Notes: generated from the sequence alone by a model not told the origin. 13,377 nucleotides of DNA from Treponema sp. (GCA_009780595.1 WQZT01000017.1:1-13377); one strand, 5' to 3'; counted from the stretch's first letter, positions 1 through 6,845 are shown. A program made the numbers and translations.

Positions 1-3
1 CAA

Positions 4-213
4 ATGACGAGCAATTCCCGAAACCCCGAAGCAAATATTCCCGCAAGCCCGCCGAACTGCCTTATCTGTCGGCATTTTAAAATCACGTGGGAGCCGGCTT
101 TCCCCCGCGCCTGTTTGCTGTTCGGGGTTAAGTGCCGCACGCTGCCTTCGGCGGAGGTTTTTCTCTCCACCGGGAAGCACTGCTTTTCGTTTGAGCCGAA
201 GGGCGGCACATGA
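4..213 (+). CDS. small Cys-rich conserved hypothetical protein (start uncertain)
   Basis: The product is 69 residues with five cysteines (C19, C22, C36, C44, C59). C19-x2-C22 is followed by HFKITWEPAFPRAC and, near the end, by LPSAEVFLSTGKHC and FEPK. I remember this pattern from short, widespread, mostly uncharacterised bacterial proteins, sometimes labelled uracil-DNA glycosylase without support; that is recall, not a search. The paired cysteines suggest a small metal- or disulfide-stabilised fold, which is inference. The stop overlaps the next start (ATGA at 210-213), so it is translationally coupled to the radical SAM gene. The frame is open to the left edge of the window and no Shine-Dalgarno can be seen before the ATG at 4, so the true start may lie upstream. 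Confidence 0.7.
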   Translation: MTSNSRNPEANIPASPPNCLICRHFKITWEPAFPRACLLFGVKCRTLPSAEVFLSTGKHCFSFEPKGGT

Positions 214-2519
214 GCGGCAGCCGCAGTCGAATAAGCAGGGTTGTTCTTGTCCAGCCGCCCTTTGTTCAGCTCAACGCTCCGTATCCTTCGCCGTACTACC
301 TGAAAAGTTTTCTCGAAACAAATTACCGCGGTGAAAATGCTGTGCGTGTTACAACGCTGGATCACTCCATCGGGCTTTTCGAGAGGATTTTTTGCCGCTG
401 CGGGCTTGAGCAGATTTTCGATGAGGCCGAGCGTTCCACCGCCGCCCGCCCCGCCGCCGCGCACATCACCCGCATAATCGAATGTTTTCTGTCCGAGAAA
501 AAACTCTGGCTTGCGTCAATCGACAGGCTCGTTGCCTTTCTGCGCGGCAAAGACCCCGAATGGGGGCATCTGCTCGCGCTTGCCAACGGCTGTTTGCCCG
601 GCGGCCCCCGCGCGGATGCGTTCATCGAGGCGCGCGGCGGGGAAGTTTCCCCCGATGACGCGAAGCTGCTCGCCGCGAGACTCATTGCGGACATGGCGGA
701 TTTTATCACTGGCACAGTGGACAGCGGTTTCAGCCTCATTCGCTACACGCCAGTTGTAAAAGACTCGTTTGGACCAAGTTACCGCGATTTTGCCGCGCTC
801 AAAAAAAAACTTGACGGCTATATCATGAACGCCTTTTACCGCCCGCTGCTCAACGAGGAATGGGGCAAGCTCGAAAGCGATGCGGCGTTTTCCGGTGGCG
901 TTGGCGGCGAGAGCGGCAGCCCGTTCCTGCTGGGGCTGACCATTCCCTTTCCCGGCTGCCTTGCCGGAGCGCTGGTCTGCGCGGAATCCGTCAAGCACCG
1001 CTTCGGGTCTGCCGTACGTACTGCCGCAGGTGGCGGCTATGTGAACACCGAGCTTCGCTCGCTTGACACGCCGGAGTTCTCCGACTACTTCGATCACGTT
1101 TCCCTCGACAAGGGCTACGCAAACCTGCTGTCGATACTGGAACATCCCGGTTCCGACGAGGAGAAAGCCGCGCTGGAGGATGCCGCCGTTCGCACGGTTT
1201 TCCCCGATTATTCGGGCGTTGACTTCAGCCGCTACCTGTACCCCGTTGACGACGCCAACCCGATGCACCGCCTCTGGTCTGACGGCCACTGGCTGAAGGC
1301 GTACCTCGCGCACGGCTGCTACTGGCATTTCTGCGCCTTTTGCGATGTTACGCTCGACTACATCAAGCACTTCGCGCCCGTTGACACGCCCGCCCTTTTT
1401 GCCCACATGAAAAATCAGGCGGAAAAAACCGGCATCCGCGGGCTGCACCTTGTCGATGAGGCCGCTCCGGCGGCTTCCCTCGTGGAGTTTTCCCTGCTCA
1501 ACAGGGATGCCGCGCTTCCGCTGAACTTTTGGGGCAACATCCGCTTTGAGCGGGACTTCACGGCGGACACGGCGGCGATTCTTGCTTCCGGCGGGCTGAC
1601 GGGCGTTTCGGCGGGGCTTGAAGTTGCCACGGAGCGGGGCTTTAAGCGGCTGGGCAAGGGCATCACCCTTGAAAGCGCGGTGCGTACCTGCGCCGCGTTC
1701 AAGGAGGCGGGAATCCTCACGCACGCCTATCTGATTTTCGGGTACTGGGACGAGGATGAGCAGGAGATTATCGACTCCGCCGAAATCTTGCGGCAGCTTT
1801 TTTCGCTGAATCTTTTGGACTCAGGTTTTTGGCACAAGTTTATGCTTACCTACCATTCGCGGATTTACGCGGAAAAGCGGCGTGGGCTTCACCCTGAACT
1901 CAAAATTATTGACGACCCCGCCGCGCTTCTTGACGGCGCGCCAGGCAAACAAAAGCCCGGCACGATTTTCGCGCTGAACGATCTTTCTTTTGAAGGCGAG
2001 GAGCGATTTGACAAATACACCGAGCCGCTTGACAGGCTGCTTGCGACGTGGATGTCCGGCGATACGGAAACTCCGGTAACACGCGCCTTTCCGTTCAAGG
2101 TAAAACCGCCGTCAATTCCGCCTGATCGTGTGGCTGGTTTCCTCGATAAATATGCGCGGGATCGGGACACGGAGCAATCGAAAAGCGCGGCGGACATTGC
2201 GCCGGACCGGAACGTTCTGTTTTTGGGGTCAATTCCCCGGCTGGCGGCGCGGCGCGGCGGGCAGTGCCTCCGCTGGCGCTGGAAGCTTGCGGAGCGGGAA
2301 CTTGCACTCGAGGCAGATACAGCGACAGGCGGGGCAGAAGCGGGGAAACTTGTCAGCCTTTTGGAAAGTGTGTCAGGTGGGCGGGGTTTGCCTGTCGCGG
2401 AGTTTTTCACATCGTTGCGGGAAATTACAGGTGAAGGCAGAGCGCGGGAGATATGGACACTGCTTAGGGAGAGCGGACTTGCCGTTTACCCGCGTTTGCG
2501 TAATCCTGAACATCTTTAA
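210..2519 (+). CDS. B12-binding-type radical SAM protein
   Basis: The product is 769 residues. The N terminus (VVLVQPPF, then NAPYPSPYYLKSFL) and the segment around residues 240-310 (GLTIPFPGC, then GGGYVNTELR) look like the cobalamin-binding-type domain that precedes many radical SAM enzymes; the classical DxHxxG cobalamin motif is not evident. The [4Fe-4S] cysteines are C370, C375 and C378 (AHGCYWHFCAFCD), spaced Cx4Cx2C rather than Cx3Cx2C. The AdoMet barrel follows to about residue 560, with GVSAGLEVATERGFKRLGKG and THAYLIFGYWDE. The last ~90 residues may be a winged-helix-like tail. An AAGG-type Shine-Dalgarno lies 8 nt before the ATG, within the preceding gene. The substrate is unknown. 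The length is on the long side for the superfamily, partly from a helical insert at about 75-235. Confidence 0.88.
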   Translation: MSGSRSRISRVVLVQPPFVQLNAPYPSPYYLKSFLETNYRGENAVRVTTLDHSIGLFERIFCRCGLEQIFDEAERSTAARPAAAHITRIIECFLSEKKLWLASIDRLVAFLRGKDPEWGHLLALANGCLPGGPRADAFIEARGGEVSPDDAKLLAARLIADMADFITGTVDSGFSLIRYTPVVKDSFGPSYRDFAALKKKLDGYIMNAFYRPLLNEEWGKLESDAAFSGGVGGESGSPFLLGLTIPFPGCLAGALVCAESVKHRFGSAVRTAAGGGYVNTELRSLDTPEFSDYFDHVSLDKGYANLLSILEHPGSDEEKAALEDAAVRTVFPDYSGVDFSRYLYPVDDANPMHRLWSDGHWLKAYLAHGCYWHFCAFCDVTLDYIKHFAPVDTPALFAHMKNQAEKTGIRGLHLVDEAAPAASLVEFSLLNRDAALPLNFWGNIRFERDFTADTAAILASGGLTGVSAGLEVATERGFKRLGKGITLESAVRTCAAFKEAGILTHAYLIFGYWDEDEQEIIDSAEILRQLFSLNLLDSGFWHKFMLTYHSRIYAEKRRGLHPELKIIDDPAALLDGAPGKQKPGTIFALNDLSFEGEERFDKYTEPLDRLLATWMSGDTETPVTRAFPFKVKPPSIPPDRVAGFLDKYARDRDTEQSKSAADIAPDRNVLFLGSIPRLAARRGGQCLRWRWKLAERELALEADTATGGAEAGKLVSLLESVSGGRGLPVAEFFTSLREITGEGRAREIWTLLRESGLAVYPRLRNPEHL

Positions 2520-2554
2520 GAAATGATTAAAAACGAATGGTTACTGCGTATAAA

Positions 2555-2698
2555 TAAAAAAACCGAACCGGGTCTGCGCGGCGGAATGGAATTACTCCAT
2601 AACTATATCAACACTGACCAGACCCGTTCCATCCGCCTCCTCGACGGCTTTCGCCATTCGCACACGGCCGACCCTACTACGGACGTATTCGGTTTGTT
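2555..2698 (-). ncRNA. candidate structured small RNA of unknown class
   Basis: Read on the minus strand, a TTGACA-N17-TACGTT promoter (with a TG one base before the -10) predicts a transcript starting near 2698. Three bases later AAACCGAA (2695-2688) begins, which is the exact complement of UUCGGUUU (2567-2560) near the 3' end; a run of seven U (2562-2556) completes that end. Inside are GGCGAAAGCC (2655-2646), a GAAA tetraloop hairpin extendable to about 7 bp, an 11-bp helix with one bulge (2637-2627 with 2591-2580) and an 8-bp helix (2626-2619 with 2576-2569). It is not a tRNA, and I could not match it to 6S, SRP, tmRNA or RNase P RNA. It could alternatively be part of the 3' UTR of the NYN gene on the same strand. 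Confidence 0.4.
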
Positions 2699-2704
2699 AC
2701 TAAA

Positions 2705-2733
2705 AACGTAGCACGATATAAATAAGCTGTCAA
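2705..2733 (-). promoter_or_regulatory. sigma-70-type promoter for the candidate small RNA
   Basis: The -35 box TTGACA (2733-2728) is perfect consensus. A 17-nt spacer is followed by TACGTT (2710-2705), preceded by TGC to give an extended -10. The predicted +1 is A at about 2698. The only thing downstream on this strand is the structured intergenic segment and then the 3' end of the convergent radical SAM gene. Confidence 0.5.
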
Positions 2734-2778
2734 TAGGCGTTTTTCTCAAGGGCAACTTAGCCAAAAGTCCGCGACCGC

Positions 2779-3852
2779 TCAATCCACTGCGTAAATCGGG
2801 CCGACAGCGCGGTAGCTGGGTTCGCCGTCTTTTTGCTCGGACTTGATTTTGTCGTAGCGCAGGTGGAATTGGAGCGTCATACCTATTGCCAATTCTTCGG
2901 GTTGTTTGTTCACTACGTCGGTGTAGAAAAAGTAAAAGTTGTTGTATTCAACATCGCGAATCCAGCCGCCTGAGTCGTTCAGCGACAGTATCGTGGAGAT
3001 GCGCTCCTGCGCCATTTCGGCTTCCGTCAGCGCTTTGCGTTTCGTGGCGTAGAGCGGGGCGGGCGGCGCGAAAGGCGATACTGCGCCTACACCCAGCGGC
3101 GAAATACCGGGAATAGTTGTTGGTATACTCGGCGGAAGGCTGCGAGGTTCAGCGCCGAGCGAAGTGTTGAGCGGCATGGCTGGCGCAGATGGCGGTTCAA
3201 TCTGGCGCGGCTCAAAAAGCCCCGTAATTACCGGGTTTTTCAGGTTCAGGCGGTCGTCGATGATGCTCGCCATTTGCAGGGGGTACTTAACTTCTTCAAG
3301 GAGATCCTGCGAGGTTATCGTTACATCGCCGTTGGCACATTCAAAGTCCCAGCTTAAAAGCATCACGTCAATCGGCGTTGAGCCCATCGCTTGCAGTTCC
3401 CGCACGAGCGGCAGGTAATCGCCGTCTCCGGCAATCAGCACAAAGACATCAAACGCCTTCGACGCCGCCTTTTTATACGCAGTCAGGGACAGCGAAACAT
3501 CAATCCCTTTTTCTTTGAGTTCGTTGTTTGCACTCCGGATCAATGGAAGATAATGGAGATTTACGCCTTCTCTTGTGAGGGCATCCTCGAAATACCGTTC
3601 CCCAACAATCGCCTTTTCGTTGCCGCTTTTTATCGCCCTGCCCCGAAAGTAGTGCGCTTCGACAATCTTGCAAAGCTCGATGTCTACGTTCTGCTTGACG
3701 GACACTTCGTTGCAAATGAACGAATGCAGCCCTGACACACTAATTCGCGCTTGCCGTATATGATCAAACTTATAATAGTTGCTTGCTTTGTAAAAGTAAT
3801 GACCATCATAAAAGATTCCGATTTTTAACACTGTTTTTTTTCTTGCTGCCAT
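2779..3852 (-). CDS. NYN (LabA/DUF88-type) putative RNase with OB-like C-terminal domain
   Basis: The product is 357 residues from the ATG at 3852. An in-frame TTG at 3870 is possible, but the ATG has AGAGG 5 nt upstream. The N-terminal ~185 residues form an NYN/PIN-like domain. FYDGHYFY carries D16, KGIDVSL carries D118, and LIAGDGDYLPLVREL carries D143 and D145. These are the acidic residues that bind metal in this nuclease family. A Pro-rich linker (about 205-260) leads to a C-terminal domain (about 285-357: GGWIRDVEYNNFYFFYTDVV, then GMTLQFHLRY) that resembles a cold-shock/OB RNA-binding fold. Nuclease plus RNA-binding domain suggests RNA processing or decay in the cytoplasm; the target is unknown. 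The promoter and leader lie at 3898-4006. Confidence 0.82.
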   Translation of the reverse strand: MAARKKTVLKIGIFYDGHYFYKASNYYKFDHIRQARISVSGLHSFICNEVSVKQNVDIELCKIVEAHYFRGRAIKSGNEKAIVGERYFEDALTREGVNLHYLPLIRSANNELKEKGIDVSLSLTAYKKAASKAFDVFVLIAGDGDYLPLVRELQAMGSTPIDVMLLSWDFECANGDVTITSQDLLEEVKYPLQMASIIDDRLNLKNPVITGLFEPRQIEPPSAPAMPLNTSLGAEPRSLPPSIPTTIPGISPLGVGAVSPFAPPAPLYATKRKALTEAEMAQERISTILSLNDSGGWIRDVEYNNFYFFYTDVVNKQPEELAIGMTLQFHLRYDKIKSEQKDGEPSYRAVGPIYAVD

Positions 3853-3897
3853 TTTAGCCTCTGCCTTCAAAAATTACCCGATGAGAACAATTGGTAT

Positions 3898-3939
3898 TTA
3901 TTTAATTTCGCCTACTTCTATTTTACCGCACTGTCTCAT
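3898..3939 (-). CDS. 13-codon leader ORF upstream of the NYN gene
   Basis: The ORF reads MRQCGKIEVGEIK and ends in TAA. It has a near-perfect Shine-Dalgarno (AAGGAG, 3951-3946) 6 nt before the ATG, better than that of the NYN gene itself. It is in the same frame as the NYN gene 46 nt downstream but is separated from it by two in-frame TAA codons. It may be a leader peptide that sets translation or transcription of the NYN gene, or a decayed N-terminal extension. The sequence resembles nothing I recognise. Confidence 0.35.
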   Translation of the reverse strand: MRQCGKIEVGEIK

Positions 3940-3952
3940 GACAATCTCCTTG

Positions 3953-3971
3953 AACAATGATACACATTGTT
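3953..3971. promoter_or_regulatory. perfect 7-bp dyad at the predicted transcription start of the NYN leader
   Basis: AACAATG and CATTGTT flank a 5-bp centre. The dyad begins exactly at the +1 predicted from the promoter and ends one base before the Shine-Dalgarno of the leader ORF. It could be a repressor operator, or in the RNA a 5' hairpin that protects the transcript or affects ribosome access. Confidence 0.45.
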
Positions 3972-3977
3972 TTCGAT

Positions 3978-4006
3978 AACATATCATAAATAAAAATAAA
4001 TGTCTA
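3978..4006 (-). promoter_or_regulatory. promoter of the NYN leader and gene
   Basis: TAGACA (4006-4001), a 17-nt AT-rich spacer and TATGTT (3983-3978) read toward the NYN gene. The surrounding stretch 3890-4050 is far more AT-rich than the flanking genes, as expected for a promoter region. A perfect TTGACA overlaps the alr stop codon (4058-4053), but it lacks a good -10 at 16-18 nt. Confidence 0.45.
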
Positions 4007-4054
4007 TCCCCATTGATCGATATGTGTAATACATGTGACACTTTCATTTTTTTG

Positions 4055-5221
4055 TCAACCCCGATAAAGCCTCGGTACGCGGGCGCTAATTCTGCAAAGC
4101 ACTTCGTAATAAATAGTTCCCAGCTTTTCCGAGATGTTGGCGGCGGTGATAGCTCCGGGGCCGAAAAAGGTTACCTCGTCCCAGCGGCGGACATCGGGCG
4201 CAGCCCCCAGGTGAACTATACACTGATCCATACAGATTTTACCGACCAGCGGGAGGATTTTGCCCCGAATTAACACCGAATAGTTGTTTGAAAGTTGGCG
4301 CGGCAGGCCGTCGGCATAGCCCGCCGGAATAATGCCGATGTAGGTATCCTCAGGTGCAATCCACGTGCGGCAATAGGAAACCGCTTCCCCTTTGTTGATT
4401 TTCTTGACGGCGGTAACAACGCTCCGCAGTTCCATCACCGGCTCAGAGGAAACAGCGGCGGCGGGAGTGCCGGGGTACGCATCCATGCTCGGCGAGTAGC
4501 CGTACAGGAAAATGCCGGGGCGGATCATGTCGAAGTACGAATCCTCGTGAAACACCAGAGCGCCGGAATTGGCAGCGTGCAAAATGCCCGGATTAATCCC
4601 GGCGGCTTTGATGGTGTCTACCGCTTCACGAAAACGGCGGAGCTGAGTTTTGGTATACGCGATGTCATCCGGCTCAGGTGAATCTGCAACCGACAGGTGA
4701 GTGGCAACGCCGCCGAGCGACAGCGACTCGCTGCGGGTAACCAGCGCCGCCAAAGCTGCCGCTTCTTCCGGACGGCAGCCTATCCGCCCCATGCCGGTGT
4801 CAATCTTTAGGTGAACGGTAAGCCGCTGGCTCGCGGTGCTAGAAACGCGCGCTGCACGTGCCGCGCACGCCGCCGCTTCGATAAAATCCCTGTCTGAAAC
4901 AAACGGCGTGAGGTCAAGCGCAACAACATCTGGCAATTCTTCAAGCAGCGGCTGGGAAAACAGCAGCATCGGCGCGGTGATTCCGGCAGCCCGCAATTCC
5001 GCACCTTCGGAAACGGTTGCTACGCCCAGATACTCAGCGCCCGCATCCAACGCACAGCGGGACATTTCAACCGCACCGTGTCCGTAGGCATTCGCCTTGA
5101 CCGGCACGCATATTTTTGGGTGAGCACCCACCTTCTTCCGCGCCGCCAGCACATTCCTTCGGAACGCATCAAGGTGAATAATCGCCTGTGTAGCGCGAAG
5201 CACCGCCTTTTTTTCCTCCAT
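4055..5221 (-). CDS. alr: alanine racemase
   Basis: This cytoplasmic PLP enzyme interconverts L- and D-alanine and so supplies D-Ala for peptidoglycan. The product is 388 residues, about the usual length. The PLP lysine is K42 in PVKANAYGHG. Family blocks follow in order: HLKIDTGMGRIGC, the conserved HAANSGA, and FDMIRPGIFLYGY. The second catalytic residue is Y283 in AVSYCRTW, then IPAGYADGLPR, GKICMDQ and a C-terminal RVPRLYRG. The SYC at the catalytic tyrosine replaces the more usual GYG/SYG. The start at 5221 is fixed by CAGGAG 7 nt upstream; the frame stays open further upstream but without family-like sequence. It is transcribed from a promoter that runs into the divergent lipoprotein gene. 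Confidence 0.95.
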   Translation of the reverse strand: MEEKKAVLRATQAIIHLDAFRRNVLAARKKVGAHPKICVPVKANAYGHGAVEMSRCALDAGAEYLGVATVSEGAELRAAGITAPMLLFSQPLLEELPDVVALDLTPFVSDRDFIEAAACAARAARVSSTASQRLTVHLKIDTGMGRIGCRPEEAAALAALVTRSESLSLGGVATHLSVADSPEPDDIAYTKTQLRRFREAVDTIKAAGINPGILHAANSGALVFHEDSYFDMIRPGIFLYGYSPSMDAYPGTPAAAVSSEPVMELRSVVTAVKKINKGEAVSYCRTWIAPEDTYIGIIPAGYADGLPRQLSNNYSVLIRGKILPLVGKICMDQCIVHLGAAPDVRRWDEVTFFGPGAITAANISEKLGTIYYEVLCRISARVPRLYRG

Positions 5222-5225
5222 CTGT

Positions 5226-5254
5226 TTACTCCTGACAGAATAATAAGCTATAAT
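5226..5254 (+). promoter_or_regulatory. promoter of the lipoprotein gene, consensus -10 six nt before ATG
   Basis: TATAAT (5249-5254) is a perfect -10, with TTACTC at 17 nt as a weak -35. The six bases after the -10 lead straight to the ATG at 5261, so the expected +1 is the A of the start codon and the mRNA would be leaderless. Confidence 0.5.
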
Positions 5255-5268
5255 TAGGTAATGGGCAA
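5240..5268 (-). promoter_or_regulatory. alr: alr promoter
   Basis: TTGCCC (5268-5263), 17 nt, then TATTAT (5245-5240) read toward alr, 18 nt upstream of its ATG with the Shine-Dalgarno between. The -35 box lies inside the first codons of the divergent lipoprotein gene, and the promoter interleaves with that gene's TATAAT, so the two promoters probably compete. Confidence 0.45.
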
Positions 5269-6004
5269 GATTCTCAGGCGCACGGTATCGACAGTCCTTC
5301 TGCAACTGCTATTTTTCTCGTTTTTAGCGTGGTCGCTTGGCTCTTGCAATCTGCTGCCCTCCCGCCGTCCGGAAATCCCCGATGAAACTCCCACTGCGCG
5401 TCTGGCGCGCCCGTTTACCGTTACCGATTTCAGGGACAACGCGAAAGGCGGCACAATGCCTGAGTGGGCGGCGCTCTGGCTGGAAGGTGGCGTTCAGGCG
5501 GTGGAAACGCTCGAGGCTTTTCAGGGGCGCTTTGTGTTTATCAGCCGGAACGAAGGGAGCAATCTCAGCGCTCTTGAAAAGTGGGGGCAGTGGTTTGATC
5601 CCGAACTGGATTTCCCGCGCCTTGCTGCCGCCCGCATCCAGGAGCGCTTTCTTTCAGGCGTAACGCGCCCCGATGCCGTGTACGGCGCTTTTTTTGTCGC
5701 GCTTGTCCGTGCCGCCTCGAACGCTCGGTGGGCTGGGGCAGTGCGGGAAAGCGATTTCTGGCTGCACCGCAGGTTTTTCACCGCCGAAATTGGCGCGGCG
5801 GACAATGCCGAGGGTGGTGAAAACGCCGCGAATACCAAAATTGAAGAAATGTGGGAGTTTCTCGTTCTTGTCAGCATTGACAAAGCACTGTTTGCCGCCC
5901 AGCTTGACGCGGTTTTCCGCAGTGTGCGCCCAACCCCGCCGCTGACACGGGATCAGAATAACACCGTCAACCGCGTTATCGATACTTTTTTTGAAGGGTT
6001 TTAG
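5261..6004 (+). CDS. predicted lipoprotein of unknown function
   Basis: The product is 247 residues. A lipoprotein signal is visible: basic GKILRR, a hydrophobic core (about 9-25) and LGSC with C29 as the likely lipidated residue. That is a relaxed lipobox of the kind accepted in spirochaetes. The mature part is globular, with no repeats and no domain I recognise; it has many aromatic and acidic residues and a helical pattern (ALWLEGGVQAVETLEAF, then KIEEMWEFLVLVSIDKALF). It is expected to be anchored in the inner or outer membrane facing the periplasm or the surface. There is no Shine-Dalgarno before the ATG; a TATAAT box ends 6 nt upstream. It converges on nadE with only 10 bp between stops. 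Confidence 0.75.
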   Translation: MGKILRRTVSTVLLQLLFFSFLAWSLGSCNLLPSRRPEIPDETPTARLARPFTVTDFRDNAKGGTMPEWAALWLEGGVQAVETLEAFQGRFVFISRNEGSNLSALEKWGQWFDPELDFPRLAAARIQERFLSGVTRPDAVYGAFFVALVRAASNARWAGAVRESDFWLHRRFFTAEIGAADNAEGGENAANTKIEEMWEFLVLVSIDKALFAAQLDAVFRSVRPTPPLTRDQNNTVNRVIDTFFEGF

Positions 6005-6014
6005 AGTACGCTAT

Positions 6015-6839
6015 TTATAACTTCAGTTCCAAAATCGGCGGCATTTGGCGGCGCTTGAACTGCGAGGCGGCGACGGTTTTGACAATCCGTTGAACGAGTT
6101 CCGCGTCCCGGCCTGTGCTAATAATCGCCTGCGGGGAAAGACCGCCGCACAGGTGGAGTTCCAGAATCTCGTCGAGAATGCCGTAGGGCGGCAGACTGTC
6201 CTCGTCTTTCTGGTTGGGGCGCAGTTCAGCCGAAGGCGGCTTGTCGATGCTCGCCTGGGGAATCACTGCCGCGCTTCCTGATTCGACAGCACGCTCATTG
6301 ATGCGGCGGCAGAGGGCGAAAATCTCGGTTTTGAACAAATCCCCGATCGGCGCAAGCGCACCCGCCGTGTCGCCGTACAGCGTGCAGTAGCCCATCGCAA
6401 TTTCGCTCTTGTTGCCTGTCGAAAAAAGCATCGAGTTGAACTTGTTCGAGAACGCCATCATCAAAACACCGCGAATCCGCGATTGCAGGTTTTCCTCCGC
6501 AACATCAAACGGGCGGTCGCCGAAAACGGGCTTCAGCGCGGACAGAAACGCCGCGTACATTTCCTCGATTTGCAGCGTGTGGTAACTGCAGCCGAGGTTC
6601 GCCGCCATCGCCGCCGCATCGTCTTTCGAGCCGTGCGAACTAAACCGCGAAGGCATGCTGAAACAGGCGATATTCTCCGCCCCGGCAGCCTGCGCGGCAA
6701 GGTACGCCACCAGCGCGGAATCGAGCCCGCCGGAAAGTCCCAAGTGGGCGCGGGAAAATCCGCAGGTTTTCATATAATCGCGGATGCCGGAAATCAACGT
6801 TTCTTCTATTGTATCGAGTTCGTTTATGGAAAGGCGCAT
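6015..6839 (-). CDS. nadE: NAD+ synthetase, stand-alone synthetase domain
   Basis: The enzyme converts deamido-NAD+ to NAD+ with ATP and an ammonia donor, the last step of NAD synthesis. The product is 274 residues, matching the ammonia-dependent form. The ATP-pyrophosphatase loop is LSGGLDS (S36-S41). Downstream are STGNKSEIAMGYCTLYGDTAGALAPIGDLFKT and KPPSAELRPNQKDEDSLPPYGILD, both strongly conserved. The last motif (QKDEDSLPPY) is more typical of the C-terminal domain of glutamine-dependent NadE, yet no glutaminase (nitrilase-like) domain is encoded here and the 121-bp upstream gap is too short for one. No Shine-Dalgarno precedes the ATG; TAGTAT lies exactly 6 nt upstream. It diverges from the LysM/M23 gene. 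Confidence 0.9.
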   Translation of the reverse strand: MRLSINELDTIEETLISGIRDYMKTCGFSRAHLGLSGGLDSALVAYLAAQAAGAENIACFSMPSRFSSHGSKDDAAAMAANLGCSYHTLQIEEMYAAFLSALKPVFGDRPFDVAEENLQSRIRGVLMMAFSNKFNSMLFSTGNKSEIAMGYCTLYGDTAGALAPIGDLFKTEIFALCRRINERAVESGSAAVIPQASIDKPPSAELRPNQKDEDSLPPYGILDEILELHLCGGLSPQAIISTGRDAELVQRIVKTVAASQFKRRQMPPILELKL

Positions 6840-6845
6840 AAGAAA

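Noticed and set aside
516..1724. 402-codon open frame antisense to the radical SAM gene
   Set aside because: It is a by-product of high-GC codon bias in the sense gene: Arg/Gly-rich, no motif, no ribosome site, while the sense frame has clear family motifs.
2560..2700. Integron attC-like recombination site
   Set aside because: The length and inverted repeats fit, but the end boxes do not read RYYYAAC and GTTRRRY on either strand.
2523..2711. 62-codon plus-strand ORF (or 42 codons from 2586) in the intergenic gap
   Set aside because: No ribosome site and no family resemblance; the same bases are better explained by paired arms of a minus-strand RNA.
3871..4054. tRNA or riboswitch in the AT-rich gap before the NYN gene
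   Set aside because: No cloverleaf, TPsiC-like GGTTCRA or long stem; the only structure is the short dyad at 3953-3971.
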